DNA from: Sporosarcina koreensis
Lineage (GTDB): Bacteria > Bacillota > Bacilli > Bacillales_A > Planococcaceae
Assembly: GCF_000826145.2 (NCBI RefSeq)
Contig: NZ_LN651333.1
Coordinates: 109,522-173,521, forward strand
Direction of reading: 5' to 3'
DNA length: 64,000 bases
Both the position numbers and the translations under genes were made by a program. Positions 41,238 to 49,538 of this stretch are shown here, in pieces. The stretch's first letter is position 1; each line of letters starts with the position of its first letter. Under the pieces are notes generated by a model. It was given only the letters and a program-made list of their open reading frames with translations, had not been told where the DNA came from and ran no database searches.

Positions 41238-42041
41238 TTAGTGTCCTTGATAGTCGCGCAGACTGACCGGTTCCAGTTTCTTGAATTCTTCCTGTTCGAT
41301 ATAGCCGGCATAGGAAGCCTGTGCTCCCGGAAATTCTTTCATCTTCCAGCCTTCCATATCCTTGTTGCCGCCATATAAGGGATCGGAATAAGCTCCTTCC
41401 AGTGTTGCCTGCAGCAGCAGATTGAAGAATTCCGCGGATGTTACGCCATTCATTGCGACTTTGCCGTCATCGAAGTCCTGCAGAATTTCGATCTGCCGCT
41501 CTTCTTCCGCTTCATCAAAACCGATTTTGAACCGTTTCTGGCTCTCGTCGTCCAGCTTGCGCAGTCCGAGCATGAAGATATCGCCCCGGTCGAGGATCGA
41601 CTGTTCTCCGGCCGGTCCTGCACTCTTATCCGTATCATCCAGCTTGACGGCATAGGGACTGTGTCGGTAATCGCGCCCGTTAATGCCCCAACGGCCTGCC
41701 AGCTGCTTATCGATATAATAGGGAACCCCGAGCTTGATGGCTCCCGGTCCGTGCTCATCTTCCGGGAAAATCTGCTCAGTTGCCGCTGTCAGCACATCAA
41801 AGTCATGCTGTCTTGAGAAGAATTGACGGGCTTCCATCACCATCGATTCTTTTTTTACCGGTGCAATTTTCTTCTTTTCCTCTTTCTTCTCGAGACTGCC
41901 TGTCAGCAGTCCTCCGAATAAGCCGCCGCCTACCAGTCCGCCGGCAAGCAGACCGGAATTCTTCAGGAATTTCCGGCGGCTCAGGTCCTGCTGATGCTGC
42001 GCATTCCCTTGTGCCGTGTCATCTCGTCTATCACTGGCCAT
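41238..42041 (-). CDS. Gluconate 2-dehydrogenase subunit 3 family protein with Tat signal (copy 2)
   Basis: A 267-residue paralogue of the gene at 2123-2974. LSRRKFLKNSGLLAGGLVGG is the twin-arginine signal with a glycine-rich core. The body keeps the copy 1 blocks (AREFF..., EDEHGPGAIKLGVPYYIDKQL, FFNLLLQATLEGAYSDPLYGGN). It is predicted to be secreted by Tat together with the GMC subunit encoded downstream. ATG 42041 follows AGGAGGAATTC. Confidence 0.82.
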   Translation of the reverse strand: MASDRRDDTAQGNAQHQQDLSRRKFLKNSGLLAGGLVGGGLFGGLLTGSLEKKEEKKKIAPVKKESMVMEARQFFSRQHDFDVLTAATEQIFPEDEHGPGAIKLGVPYYIDKQLAGRWGINGRDYRHSPYAVKLDDTDKSAGPAGEQSILDRGDIFMLGLRKLDDESQKRFKIGFDEAEEERQIEILQDFDDGKVAMNGVTSAEFFNLLLQATLEGAYSDPLYGGNKDMEGWKMKEFPGAQASYAGYIEQEEFKKLEPVSLRDYQGH

Positions 42042-42265
42042 TTAGAATTCCTCCTTATTTTGTGTGCTTTTTTGATAAGATTTCTGTATGATTTAATGAG
42101 TGAACTCAATTGGTACATCATATCACATTTTGCATATCGCACGTCGGAATTTGTCGTAAAATGTCGAGAACTTGTTATAGGTTGTCGCAAGCAGGGTCGA
42201 TTGGTGTATTGTCTGGCGCTAGTCCAACGATTGCTTCCGGCACAACCGGCAGAAAGGAGCCGACT

Positions 42266-42934
42266 ATGGAACGCGAACTATTCCACACGATGCGCATCAC
42301 TACATTTCTGACAGTAGTGGCCGCTTTTTTAATGGGCTTCATCGATGCCTACACCTTCACGGGACTGAATCATGTCTTTGTCAGTGCGCAAACCGGTAAT
42401 ATGGTGACATTCGGCGTGAAGCTGTTCACCGGCAGTCCTTATGAAGCCATCGACAACGTCCTGTCCTTTGCCGGTTTCCTCGGCGGTGCATTTTTGGGTG
42501 AAATACTGCTGGCACGCTTCACAGCAGGCGGCCTTCAGAAATACAGACTGTTCTTATATGTACAGGCCCTTCTTCTTCTGCTGCTTGCTATTTTTCAGCA
42601 TTCAATCAGCATGGCCCTGGAAGTGACTGTACTCGGTATGCTCGCAGGCTATGCACTGACCACATTCCGGAAAATCGGCTCGACAGCTGTCAATAACGGC
42701 ATTATGACCGGTAATGCGCGCAATATGATGGGCCATCTTTATAAAATCGTTTTTGAGAAAGATCTGAAAGCCCGCCGTGATTTTCTTCATCTGGCTATCG
42801 GGATTCTGACGTTTACAGTGGGTGTCGGAGCCGGTGCGTCGGCTGTTGTCTATACGCCATCCCTTGTTCTTTGGATTGCTTTTGGGATTGTCGCCGTTTC
42901 CATCGTTGTCTTGTTCTTTTATCGATGGACCTGA
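42266..42934 (+). CDS. DUF1275 (YoaK-family) membrane protein
   Basis: A 222-residue protein with about six hydrophobic segments. FLMGFIDAYTFTGLNHVFVSAQTGNMV is the DUF1275 hallmark, including the conserved aromatic and QTGN block, and GAFLGEILLAR and KIGSTAVNNGIMTGNARNMM further blocks. The function is unknown; the family resembles a small transporter fold. ATG 42266 follows AGAAAGGAG at 6 bases; the open frame extends upstream to 42110 without support. Confidence 0.87.
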   Translation: MERELFHTMRITTFLTVVAAFLMGFIDAYTFTGLNHVFVSAQTGNMVTFGVKLFTGSPYEAIDNVLSFAGFLGGAFLGEILLARFTAGGLQKYRLFLYVQALLLLLLAIFQHSISMALEVTVLGMLAGYALTTFRKIGSTAVNNGIMTGNARNMMGHLYKIVFEKDLKARRDFLHLAIGILTFTVGVGAGASAVVYTPSLVLWIAFGIVAVSIVVLFFYRWT

Positions 42935-42938
42935 CAAA

Positions 42939-42973
42939 GACAGCCTCTGCCGTCACGGCCGGCAGAGGCTGTC
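42939..42973 (+). terminator. Terminator between DUF1275 and DUF1097 genes
   Basis: GACAGCCTCTGCC pairs perfectly with GGCAGAGGCTGTC and sits between convergent genes; no long T run on either side. Confidence 0.7.
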
Positions 42974-42975
42974 TG

Positions 42976-43485
42976 TCAATGTCTTGAAACTGTCCCTGCT
43001 GATAAGTTCTCAGTAAGCCAGGCGTAGATCGGTCCCATGGCATTCATGAAAACTACTGCAATGAACGCAGACCAGACACTGTGATCGACCGGTCCCCAGC
43101 CGCCATAGTACGTTGCGAAGAAGCTGGCAAATCCGAAAAACATACCCGGCACGAATGGAAACCATCTTGTCCGGCCGAGGAGCATCATCAGGCAGTTGAA
43201 GAAAAAGATCGTCCCCATTTCAGCGGCAATGTAGGCGCCCCCGCTCAGAAACGAGCCGAAGTAGTAATCTTTCACAAGTACGATGATCGCCGCTGTGAGT
43301 GAGCCGATCGGCATAGTTATCCAAATCTTCTTCATCACGATGCTGTTCGGTCCTCCTGCAGCAAATGTGCCCGCCCAGCCAATGAACAGCGCCCATGGCG
43401 GCAGATTAAATGGCGGCAGTGCCAGCAGGACGGTTGTCGCAGCCAGCAAAGACGCGACGACCTCTTTAGGAATGCGGCTTTTCAC
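42976..43485 (-). CDS. DUF1097 membrane protein
   Basis: A 169-residue membrane protein of DUF1097 (YcdZ-like). LPPFNLPPWALFIGWAGTF is the family's N-terminal block, and four to five hydrophobic segments follow, including GYYGGW-like loops near FFATYYGGWGPVD. The function is unknown. GTG 43485 follows GGAGAGGG at 5-6 bases; the ATG at 43506 lacks a site. Confidence 0.8.
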   Translation of the reverse strand: MKSRIPKEVVASLLAATTVLLALPPFNLPPWALFIGWAGTFAAGGPNSIVMKKIWITMPIGSLTAAIIVLVKDYYFGSFLSGGAYIAAEMGTIFFFNCLMMLLGRTRWFPFVPGMFFGFASFFATYYGGWGPVDHSVWSAFIAVVFMNAMGPIYAWLTENLSAGTVSRH

Positions 43486-43590
43486 AATACCCTCTCCTTT
43501 CCTCACTCACTTCAATTATCCTCCATAATCCGATTCAGGTACAACAGATATCTGCGTATAACCCATCTGACCTTATCAATAAATCCACTT

Positions 43591-43619
43591 TTGAATATTT
43601 TCACGTGATCACATATACG
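43591..43619 (+). promoter_or_regulatory. Predicted sigma-A promoter of the orphan pdxS
   Basis: TTGAAT (43591-43596) and TATACG (43614-43619) at 17 bp spacing, upstream of pdxS. Confidence 0.55.
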
Positions 43620-43650
43620 CCATACTGGATTCAGAAAAGGAGGAATCATC

Positions 43651-44502
43651 ATGAATATTGAACTGTCTTACGGCGGCGTCATCATGGATGTCATTAATGG
43701 TGAACAGGCAAAAATTGCAGAGGCTGCCGGTGCAGTCGCTGTCATGGCCCTCGAACGCGTGCCTTCGGACATCCGTGCGGCTGGCGGCGTGGCCCGCATG
43801 GCAGATCCGCGAATTGTTAAAGAGGTGCAAAAAGCGGTATCGATTCCAGTTATGGCAAAAGCACGGATCGGTCACATTTCGGAAGCGCGTGTCCTGGAGT
43901 CCCTCGGCGTAGACTGCATTGACGAAAGCGAGGTGCTGACGCCGGCTGATGAAGAATTCCATCTGCTGAAAAGTGATTTCCGCGTGCCGTTCGTCTGCGG
44001 TGCCCGCAATCTCGGAGAAGCGGCACGCCGGCTAGGGGAAGGTGCTAAAATGCTGCGCACTAAAGGCGAACCGGGCACAGGCAATATCGTCGAAGCTGTC
44101 CGTCATCTCCGGATGATCAATGCCGAAGTGAAAAAGATAGTGGAGATGGATCCGGCGGAACTGATGACGGAAGCCCGAAATCTCGGTGCGCCTTACGATG
44201 TTCTAATGTCGATCCGTGAAGCCGGACGACTGCCGGTGCTGAACTTCTCCGCAGGCGGCGTTGCAACGCCGGCCGATGCTGCACTCATGATGGAACTCGG
44301 AGCGGATGGTGTATTCGTCGGCTCCGGTATTTTCAAATCCGATAATCCCGAAGCATTTGCGCGGGCCATCGTGCAGGCCTCTGCGGATTACAGGAACTAC
44401 GAACTGATTTCGCAGCTGTCGAAAGGCATCGGAACACCGATGAAAGGTCTGGAAATATCCTCTCTTGCCGGTCACGAACTGATGGCAGGCCGCAGCCTTT
44501 GA
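43651..44502 (+). CDS. pdxS: Pyridoxal 5'-phosphate synthase subunit PdxS (orphan, short N terminus)
   Basis: A 283-residue TIM-barrel synthase subunit that joins ribose-5-phosphate and glyceraldehyde-3-phosphate with ammonia to make [32 protein letters not shown] and [17 protein letters not shown] are near-identical to PdxS. Asp13, Lys70 and Lys138 correspond to the active-site Asp24, Lys81 and Lys149 of the B. subtilis enzyme by the offset of 11. The N terminus is 10-11 residues shorter than usual, confirmed by AAAGGAGG before ATG 43651. No pdxT (glutaminase) gene is adjacent. Confidence 0.93.
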   Translation: MNIELSYGGVIMDVINGEQAKIAEAAGAVAVMALERVPSDIRAAGGVARMADPRIVKEVQKAVSIPVMAKARIGHISEARVLESLGVDCIDESEVLTPADEEFHLLKSDFRVPFVCGARNLGEAARRLGEGAKMLRTKGEPGTGNIVEAVRHLRMINAEVKKIVEMDPAELMTEARNLGAPYDVLMSIREAGRLPVLNFSAGGVATPADAALMMELGADGVFVGSGIFKSDNPEAFARAIVQASADYRNYELISQLSKGIGTPMKGLEISSLAGHELMAGRSL

Positions 44503-44512
44503 ATCTTCAGGA

Positions 44513-44545
44513 CCATCCGGACGCCAGTTCCGGATGGCTTTTTTG
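44513..44545 (+). terminator. Terminator after pdxS
   Basis: CCATCCGGA pairs with TCCGGATGG around a seven-base loop, followed by CTTTTTTGATTT. Confidence 0.9.
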
Positions 44546-44706
44546 ATTTCTCTTGATAGAAAGGCTGCCCGCTTTCAGACAGAGGCCGTCCTGTATTGTT
44601 GGTTTGAAAGGGCCGCTTCATGGTAACATGAAGAGAGATCAGTCAATTCCATACGTATTCAGCACATTACCAGAAGCACCCATTATTCAATGAGGAGTGA
44701 ATCGGA

Positions 44707-45591
44707 ATGAATGAACAGCAATTCGACAAAGTGAAAAACGGCAAAGGGTTCATCGCGGCACTGGATCAGAGCGGAGGCAGCACCCCGAAAGCGCTGGCCG
44801 CCTATGGCGTAGCGGAAGACAGCTACTCGGGTGACGAAGAAATGTTCGATCTCGTCCATGATATGCGGACACGGATCATCACTTCCCCTGCCTTCAGTTC
44901 CGACTATATCCTCGGTGCCATCCTGTTCGAGCAGACGATGGACCGCGAGATCGACGGCATGTATACAGGGGACTACCTGGCAGAAAAGAAAGGGATCGTC
45001 CCCTTCCTGAAAATCGACAAAGGGCTGGCCGAGGAGAAGAACGGTGTCCAGCTGATGAAACCGATCGATGATCTGGACGATACGCTGCGCCGCGCGAACG
45101 AGCGGCATATATTCGGGACGAAGATGCGCTCCGTCATCAAAGAACCGAACGAAGAAGGCATCAGAGCGGTCGTCGATCAGCAGTTCGAGGTCGGCCGGCA
45201 GATCATCGCCGCCGGACTGGTGCCGATCATCGAGCCGGAAGTGGATATCCATAGTTCGAGCAAGCCTGCGTGCGAAACGATGTTGAAAGCGGAGATCCTC
45301 AACCATCTCAATCAGCTGGACGACGATCAGAACGTCATGCTGAAGGTGACGATCCCGACCGAAGTGAATGCGTACCGGGAACTGATCGAGCATCCTCGTG
45401 TCGTCCGTGTCGTCGCCCTGTCCGGCGGCTACTCGACGGATGTCGCCAACGAAAAACTGAAGGAGAACGACGGCCTGATCGCGAGCTTCTCCCGGGCCCT
45501 CAGCCAGGATCTGAATGCCAGTCAGACCGATGAGGAATTCAATAAGACACTTGAAGAAGCCGTTAAATCGATTTACGAAGCATCCGTATAG
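44707..45591 (+). CDS. fda: Fructose-bisphosphate aldolase, class I
   Basis: A 294-residue class I (Schiff-base) aldolase cleaving fructose-1,6-bisphosphate to triose phosphates. [17 protein letters not shown] opens the family, LKIDKGLAE and [15 protein letters not shown] supply phosphate-site residues, and [10 protein letters not shown] contains the candidate Schiff-base lysine. The protein resembles Staphylococcus FdaB/Fda-type enzymes. ATG 44707 follows GAGGAGTG. Single gene with a terminator after it. Confidence 0.92.
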   Translation: MNEQQFDKVKNGKGFIAALDQSGGSTPKALAAYGVAEDSYSGDEEMFDLVHDMRTRIITSPAFSSDYILGAILFEQTMDREIDGMYTGDYLAEKKGIVPFLKIDKGLAEEKNGVQLMKPIDDLDDTLRRANERHIFGTKMRSVIKEPNEEGIRAVVDQQFEVGRQIIAAGLVPIIEPEVDIHSSSKPACETMLKAEILNHLNQLDDDQNVMLKVTIPTEVNAYRELIEHPRVVRVVALSGGYSTDVANEKLKENDGLIASFSRALSQDLNASQTDEEFNKTLEEAVKSIYEASV

Positions 45592-45628
45592 GGGTCACTC
45601 CGTGATACGTACAATCAGCAGATGAAAT

Positions 45629-45672
45629 AAGCAGGAAGCCGGCCGGATCCAGTCGACTTCCTGCTTTTTTGC
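45629..45672 (+). terminator. Terminator after class I aldolase
   Basis: AAGCAGGAAG pairs with CTTCCTGCTT, followed by TTTTTGC. Confidence 0.88.
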
Positions 45673-45767
45673 GATAAAAACTTTTCCCCTGTATCCATCA
45701 CTGTCTTTTAATGGTACACTTGCCAGACATCCGCTTTGCCAATTCCCTAGTAGAAAGGTTGGTTTCC

Positions 45768-46352
45768 ATGGATTCGACTCTACGTGCGTTGTTACGTTCA
45801 GAACGGAATGTCCACATCCTGTATTCCTATACAAACATGGACTTGTACATCCAGCAGGCCGTCAACTACATCCGATTAGGCATCGAGCAGAATGAACACA
45901 TCTTATTCATCGATAACGAACGCCTATACCCGCAGATTTACAAAGAACTGCAAAAGGTCCTCACTTCATCCGATCTTGAATTGCTGCACTTCATCAAGAA
46001 CTTCGATTTCTACTACTCAAGCGGGGGCTATCATCCGCCTTCCATTGTCGAATACTTCAACACCACAGTCCAGCCCTTCCTGGAAAACGATGTGTCCTTC
46101 CGCTGCTGGGCGCACGTGGAATGGGCAACGATGCACGAACCGCTCGACCTGATACGCGAATTGGAAGAGCATATCGATTGGGCTGTCGACGCTCTTTCCT
46201 TCCCTCTCATTTGTGCCTATCAGCTGGACCGGATGCCCGTTCATCTGGCGCAGATACTTGAAGAGACACATCCCTATCTGCTGACTGATGAATCATTCAA
46301 AGACTCAAACGGCTACAATAAGTCCCACCCTTTCAGTACCTCCATAACATGA
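45768..46352 (+). CDS. Stand-alone MEDS-domain (DcmR-type sensory) protein
   Basis: A 194-residue protein similar to MEDS sensory domains, which in DcmR and related regulators bind small organic ligands. NVHILYSYTNMDLYIQQAVNYIRLG, EHILFIDNERLYPQIYKEL and FRCWAHVEWATMH are the recognisable MEDS blocks. There is no output domain, so it may act with another protein. ATG 45768 is the first Met after a GAAAGG site; the frame opens upstream at 45711. It converges with the FAD monooxygenase gene with a three-base gap and no terminator. Confidence 0.75.
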   Translation: MDSTLRALLRSERNVHILYSYTNMDLYIQQAVNYIRLGIEQNEHILFIDNERLYPQIYKELQKVLTSSDLELLHFIKNFDFYYSSGGYHPPSIVEYFNTTVQPFLENDVSFRCWAHVEWATMHEPLDLIRELEEHIDWAVDALSFPLICAYQLDRMPVHLAQILEETHPYLLTDESFKDSNGYNKSHPFSTSIT

Positions 46353-46355
46353 CGG

Positions 46356-47441
46356 TCATCTGCCGAGCCCGAAGGACCGGTTATAGGATTGGCCGGACTG
46401 GACGATTTTGCGGACTTTGACGAGCCGGGCCGCTTCGTATTGTTCAAGGACTTTACAGGCTTTCTTGCCAGCGATGCCTTTGGAGGCGAACTTGCCCAAG
46501 GTCACCGCGTCCTGCAAGGAGGCGTTGAACCCGCTGGCTGTGATCGGAGCGGGCACATGGACAGCATCCCCGATCAGTGCAATGCGTCCGCGCACCAGCC
46601 GTTCGGGCACATACTCCTTGATCGGTGTACCGGTGATATTCCGGTGTTCCAGCGCATGCAGCATGGCGGTTTTCCACGGATCCTGCCACCCTGAACGGAC
46701 CTGTCTCGCCAGTCCATCGATCGTTTCCTCAGGGATGTCCGATCCGGCGAGCGAGTGCACGACGACATTCCCATCGAGACAGCCTGTGCGGCGCAGCAAG
46801 TCATTTCTCGAATTGTCGTACCACGTGCAGCCGACCCTCCTTCCTTCGGATGCTTCGTGCGGCTGGATGACCGACCCGAACAGGAAGCCGCCGGCGCTGT
46901 CGAGCATCGTCACTTCGGGCGCATCTGCAGGCGGCCGGACATGCACCGGCAGCGCCGATTCATCTGTCGAGGCGATCCAGACAAGATATCCGGCGAATTC
47001 CGCTTCGGGTTTTTCGGGGTTCACATACTGACGGACCAGACTGCGGTGTCCGTCCGCTCCGACCAGCATGTCCGCTTCCAGCCGTCCATTCCCAGTCTCC
47101 GCCCAAGCGGCCGCCCCGTCCTCACCTACCGCTGTAACCCGCTGCCCATATTGCACGGTGACATTCGGATAGGAAAGTGCTTCCGTACGAAGGCGTGTTT
47201 CGATCGATGACCAAAGCTGGATGGACCGCTTCCCGCCGGACGCCAGATTCCTCAGCAGCCGTTCCGTTCCGGATGCTCCGAACCCTGGTCCGTCCACTTG
47301 CAGCCCTGCTCCTGAATGCCTGTCCGCGCTGACTTTCTCCAACACAGTGACGTGCACATTCTCCCGGGCGAGGGCGATCGCCGCCATCAGTCCTGAAAGC
47401 GAGCCTCCGACCACCATCGCCCGCTGATCTGTCTCTTCCAT
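46356..47441 (-). CDS. FAD-dependent monooxygenase
   Basis: A 361-residue class A flavoprotein monooxygenase. AMVVGGSLSGLMAAIALARE is the FAD Rossmann loop (GGSLSG), ADMLVGADGHRSLVR the DG motif for FAD/NAD(P)H contact, and RIALIGDAVHVPAPITASG the GD motif. Resembles aromatic-ring hydroxylases such as 2,6-dihydroxypyridine hydroxylase, but the substrate is unknown. ATG 47441 follows AGGAGGAAGTC. Convergent with the MEDS gene. Confidence 0.83.
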   Translation of the reverse strand: MEETDQRAMVVGGSLSGLMAAIALARENVHVTVLEKVSADRHSGAGLQVDGPGFGASGTERLLRNLASGGKRSIQLWSSIETRLRTEALSYPNVTVQYGQRVTAVGEDGAAAWAETGNGRLEADMLVGADGHRSLVRQYVNPEKPEAEFAGYLVWIASTDESALPVHVRPPADAPEVTMLDSAGGFLFGSVIQPHEASEGRRVGCTWYDNSRNDLLRRTGCLDGNVVVHSLAGSDIPEETIDGLARQVRSGWQDPWKTAMLHALEHRNITGTPIKEYVPERLVRGRIALIGDAVHVPAPITASGFNASLQDAVTLGKFASKGIAGKKACKVLEQYEAARLVKVRKIVQSGQSYNRSFGLGR

Positions 47442-47558
47442 ATGACTTCCTCCTGTTCTGCTTACATCCCTGCCGGTGAGTTCACAAAAACTGCTTCAAT
47501 CATTGAACAGTATACCCACTAAAATGGAAATGACGACCCAAATGATTTGGCAATAAAA

Positions 47559-47600
47559 AAAAACAGTTCCCCCTCCGCTGCAGCAGATAGGAAACTGTAT
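47559..47600 (-). terminator. Terminator of the universal stress protein gene
   Basis: On the minus strand ACAGTTTCC pairs with GGAACTGT and is followed by a run of at least nine T. Confidence 0.85.
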
Positions 47601-47603
47601 ATT

Positions 47604-48017
47604 TCACTTGACAACTGTGACAGGACAGCGCATGCGCTTAACGACTTTTTCGCTGATGCTCCCCATCAAGAGACCTTTGAACGCGTTCAGCCCCCGGCTC
47701 CCCAGAATGAGCTGGTCGACTTCCTGGCTGTTCACGTACTTGATGATGGTTGGGCCGGTCTGCCCTTTCAGCATCGTGACTTTCGGTTCCACTCCCGCCT
47801 CCTCGGCGAGCTCAAGAATCGGACGGATGCTCTTTTTCTGGTAAGCGGCCAGCGCTTTCGGGCTCTCCTTCAAGAGCCGCTCATCCTCCACCCGGTTGAA
47901 ATCCGTGACGAAAATCACTTCCATCTCGGTTTCCGGTAAATACTTCACCAGCATCAATGCATGCTGTGCTGCACGCACGGCGCTTTCCGAACCGTCCACT
48001 GCCACGGCAATATTCAT
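47604..48017 (-). CDS. Universal stress protein (UspA family)
   Basis: A 137-residue cytoplasmic UspA-fold protein. It opens MNIAVAVDGSESAVRAAQHA (the Asp and Ser of the Usp start), and ends GSRGLNAFKGLLMGSISEKV, the G-x2-G-x9-G(S/T) ATP-binding motif, followed by CPVTVVK. The intact motif suggests an ATP-binding Usp. Expected role: survival in starvation or stress. ATG 48017 follows AAGGAGGATTC. Confidence 0.92.
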   Translation of the reverse strand: MNIAVAVDGSESAVRAAQHALMLVKYLPETEMEVIFVTDFNRVEDERLLKESPKALAAYQKKSIRPILELAEEAGVEPKVTMLKGQTGPTIIKYVNSQEVDQLILGSRGLNAFKGLLMGSISEKVVKRMRCPVTVVK

Positions 48018-48196
48018 ATCGAATCCTCCTTACCCCTCTGATTTTGCATGCGCTGTCTATTCCATTGGCCCGTGCGACGGTTCCTATTCTATTTTCAAAG
48101 CCTACTTTACCACGTGTGCGGTGGTTTTCAATCTTTTTGCTGTGAAATTTTTCAATACATCTTGAAAGCCGGTATTCTTTCGTATGCCCGCATGCC

Positions 48197-48236
48197 AAAA
48201 AGGCCGGCAAGGATGGGATATCCTGTGCCGGACTTT
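48197..48236 (-). terminator. Terminator of the MCP-type gene
   Basis: CCGGCACAGGAT pairs with ATCCTTGCCGG (one bulge) on the minus strand, followed by CCTTTTTGG. Confidence 0.75.
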
Positions 48237-48249
48237 CGTAAATGGAGGA

Positions 48250-49200
48250 TCAGGAAGTGGTCGCGGCCAGCTGGCGGATGCCGTTCTCCAGACGCTGATC
48301 GACTTCTTTTGCATCCTCGATATGCTCCATGATGAGATCATGGACATCCGAGAATAAGCCTCGCGCCTCGGCCAGTTCCTGTTTCACTTCCGATGACAAT
48401 TGTTTCTGTTCTTCGATCATCGACTGGATGGAGCCGATTTCTCCTTGGCTGGCTTCGACAGCTTCCAGGATGCGTCCGATCTTTTCGGCGGTCTTCAAGC
48501 TGATCTGCACACCGCGCTCTGCGAGTTCTGCACTGATCCTTGCGGCGGACAGTGCCTGATTGACTTCCTCCTGAAGGGAGGAGGTCAGCTGCTGGATGCT
48601 CGCCGTACTTTTCCCAGTGCTTTCCGCCAGGTTGCGCACTTCCTGTGCCACCACAGCAAACCCTTTCCCCGAATCCCCTGCGCGTGCCGCCTCGATCGAT
48701 GCATTCAAAGCCAGCAGATTCGTCTGCGCTGCAATCCCATCGATCACACCGACAATGGACTGGATTTCATCGGACCGCTCACTGAGGCTCGCCATGTTCT
48801 GCTCGGATACTTGGATCTGCACACCGAGCTCCTTCATGACATCCGCCGCCTCGTTGACCTGGCTTGTGCCTTCCTTCGCTTCGGTCACCATATTGCCTGC
48901 CCGCTCACCGAGTGAACTGCCTTTCCCATTCAGGTCATCGGATTTGACGGCTGTCTGCTCACTCAGCATACCGATATTTTCAAACTTCACTTCTATCTTT
49001 CCGACAGCGTCTCCCAGATAGGTGTGCTGTCCATTCACTTTGTCATGCTGCATGACCGCCGCAGCGAGCTCCTCTTTCAATGCCAGCAGCTGTGTGCGGC
49101 CTTCTTCCTCTTTCTGTGCTTGCGACTGTTTCAGCAGTTCCATTTGCTGCTGCTCACCGCCGGCTTCCTGCACCCGTGTTTTCCGTCCGAACATGTCCAT
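48250..49200 (-). CDS. Soluble methyl-accepting chemotaxis-type signalling protein
   Basis: A 316-residue cytoplasmic protein with the MCP signalling hairpin: [20 protein letters not shown] and [23 protein letters not shown] contain the conserved hairpin tip ([10 protein letters not shown]...GKGFAVVA). No transmembrane segment and no recognisable ligand domain; the N-terminal 60 residues are a Gln/Glu-rich coiled coil ([19 protein letters not shown]). It may sense a cytoplasmic cue or report on other receptors through CheW/CheA, which are not in the window. ATG 49200 follows AGGTGGGGG. Confidence 0.85.
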   Translation of the reverse strand: MDMFGRKTRVQEAGGEQQQMELLKQSQAQKEEEGRTQLLALKEELAAAVMQHDKVNGQHTYLGDAVGKIEVKFENIGMLSEQTAVKSDDLNGKGSSLGERAGNMVTEAKEGTSQVNEAADVMKELGVQIQVSEQNMASLSERSDEIQSIVGVIDGIAAQTNLLALNASIEAARAGDSGKGFAVVAQEVRNLAESTGKSTASIQQLTSSLQEEVNQALSAARISAELAERGVQISLKTAEKIGRILEAVEASQGEIGSIQSMIEEQKQLSSEVKQELAEARGLFSDVHDLIMEHIEDAKEVDQRLENGIRQLAATTS

Positions 49201-49224
49201 TCCCCCACCTGTTGTAATAGCCTG

Positions 49225-49233
49225 ATTGTACCA
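49225..49233 (-). promoter_or_regulatory. Candidate extended -10 promoter of the MCP-type gene
   Basis: On the minus strand TGGTACAAT (49233 to 49225) is an extended -10 element upstream of the ATG; no clear -35. The rest of the 49201-49538 gap has no supported gene. Confidence 0.4.
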
Positions 49234-49430
49234 TAGGCAGCAAAGGAATATTATCTCTTTTTTTCGAACTTTTCAACGGGAAGACACCTGATTCGTTTCC
49301 TTTGATCCGGCCATACTGACAGCGTTGGCCCCCATGTTCTGTTTGCGAATGATGACGGTATGGGGCCGGCAGTTTCAAATGGTGCTGTACGGGTACATTT
49401 TTCAATAGCTGCTGTCCGCAAACATCCTTG

Positions 49431-49459
49431 TTGATACATACACCGCAAGGCTTTATCAT
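49431..49459 (+). promoter_or_regulatory. Predicted sigma-A promoter of the MFS gene
   Basis: TTGATA (49431-49436) and TATCAT (49454-49459) at 17 bp spacing, 80 bases before the MFS start. Confidence 0.6.
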
Positions 49460-49538
49460 AGGAAGAATGCTGCATGGCGACTGCCGGAAATGCATGTAGA
49501 AATTCTAACCCCCCTAAGAAAGAGGTGGCGGCATCCGA

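Noticed and set aside
49251..49475. 74-codon minus-strand ORF between the MCP-type and MFS genes
   Set aside because: No ribosome site, and it overlaps the predicted MFS promoter region; composition is not protein-like.
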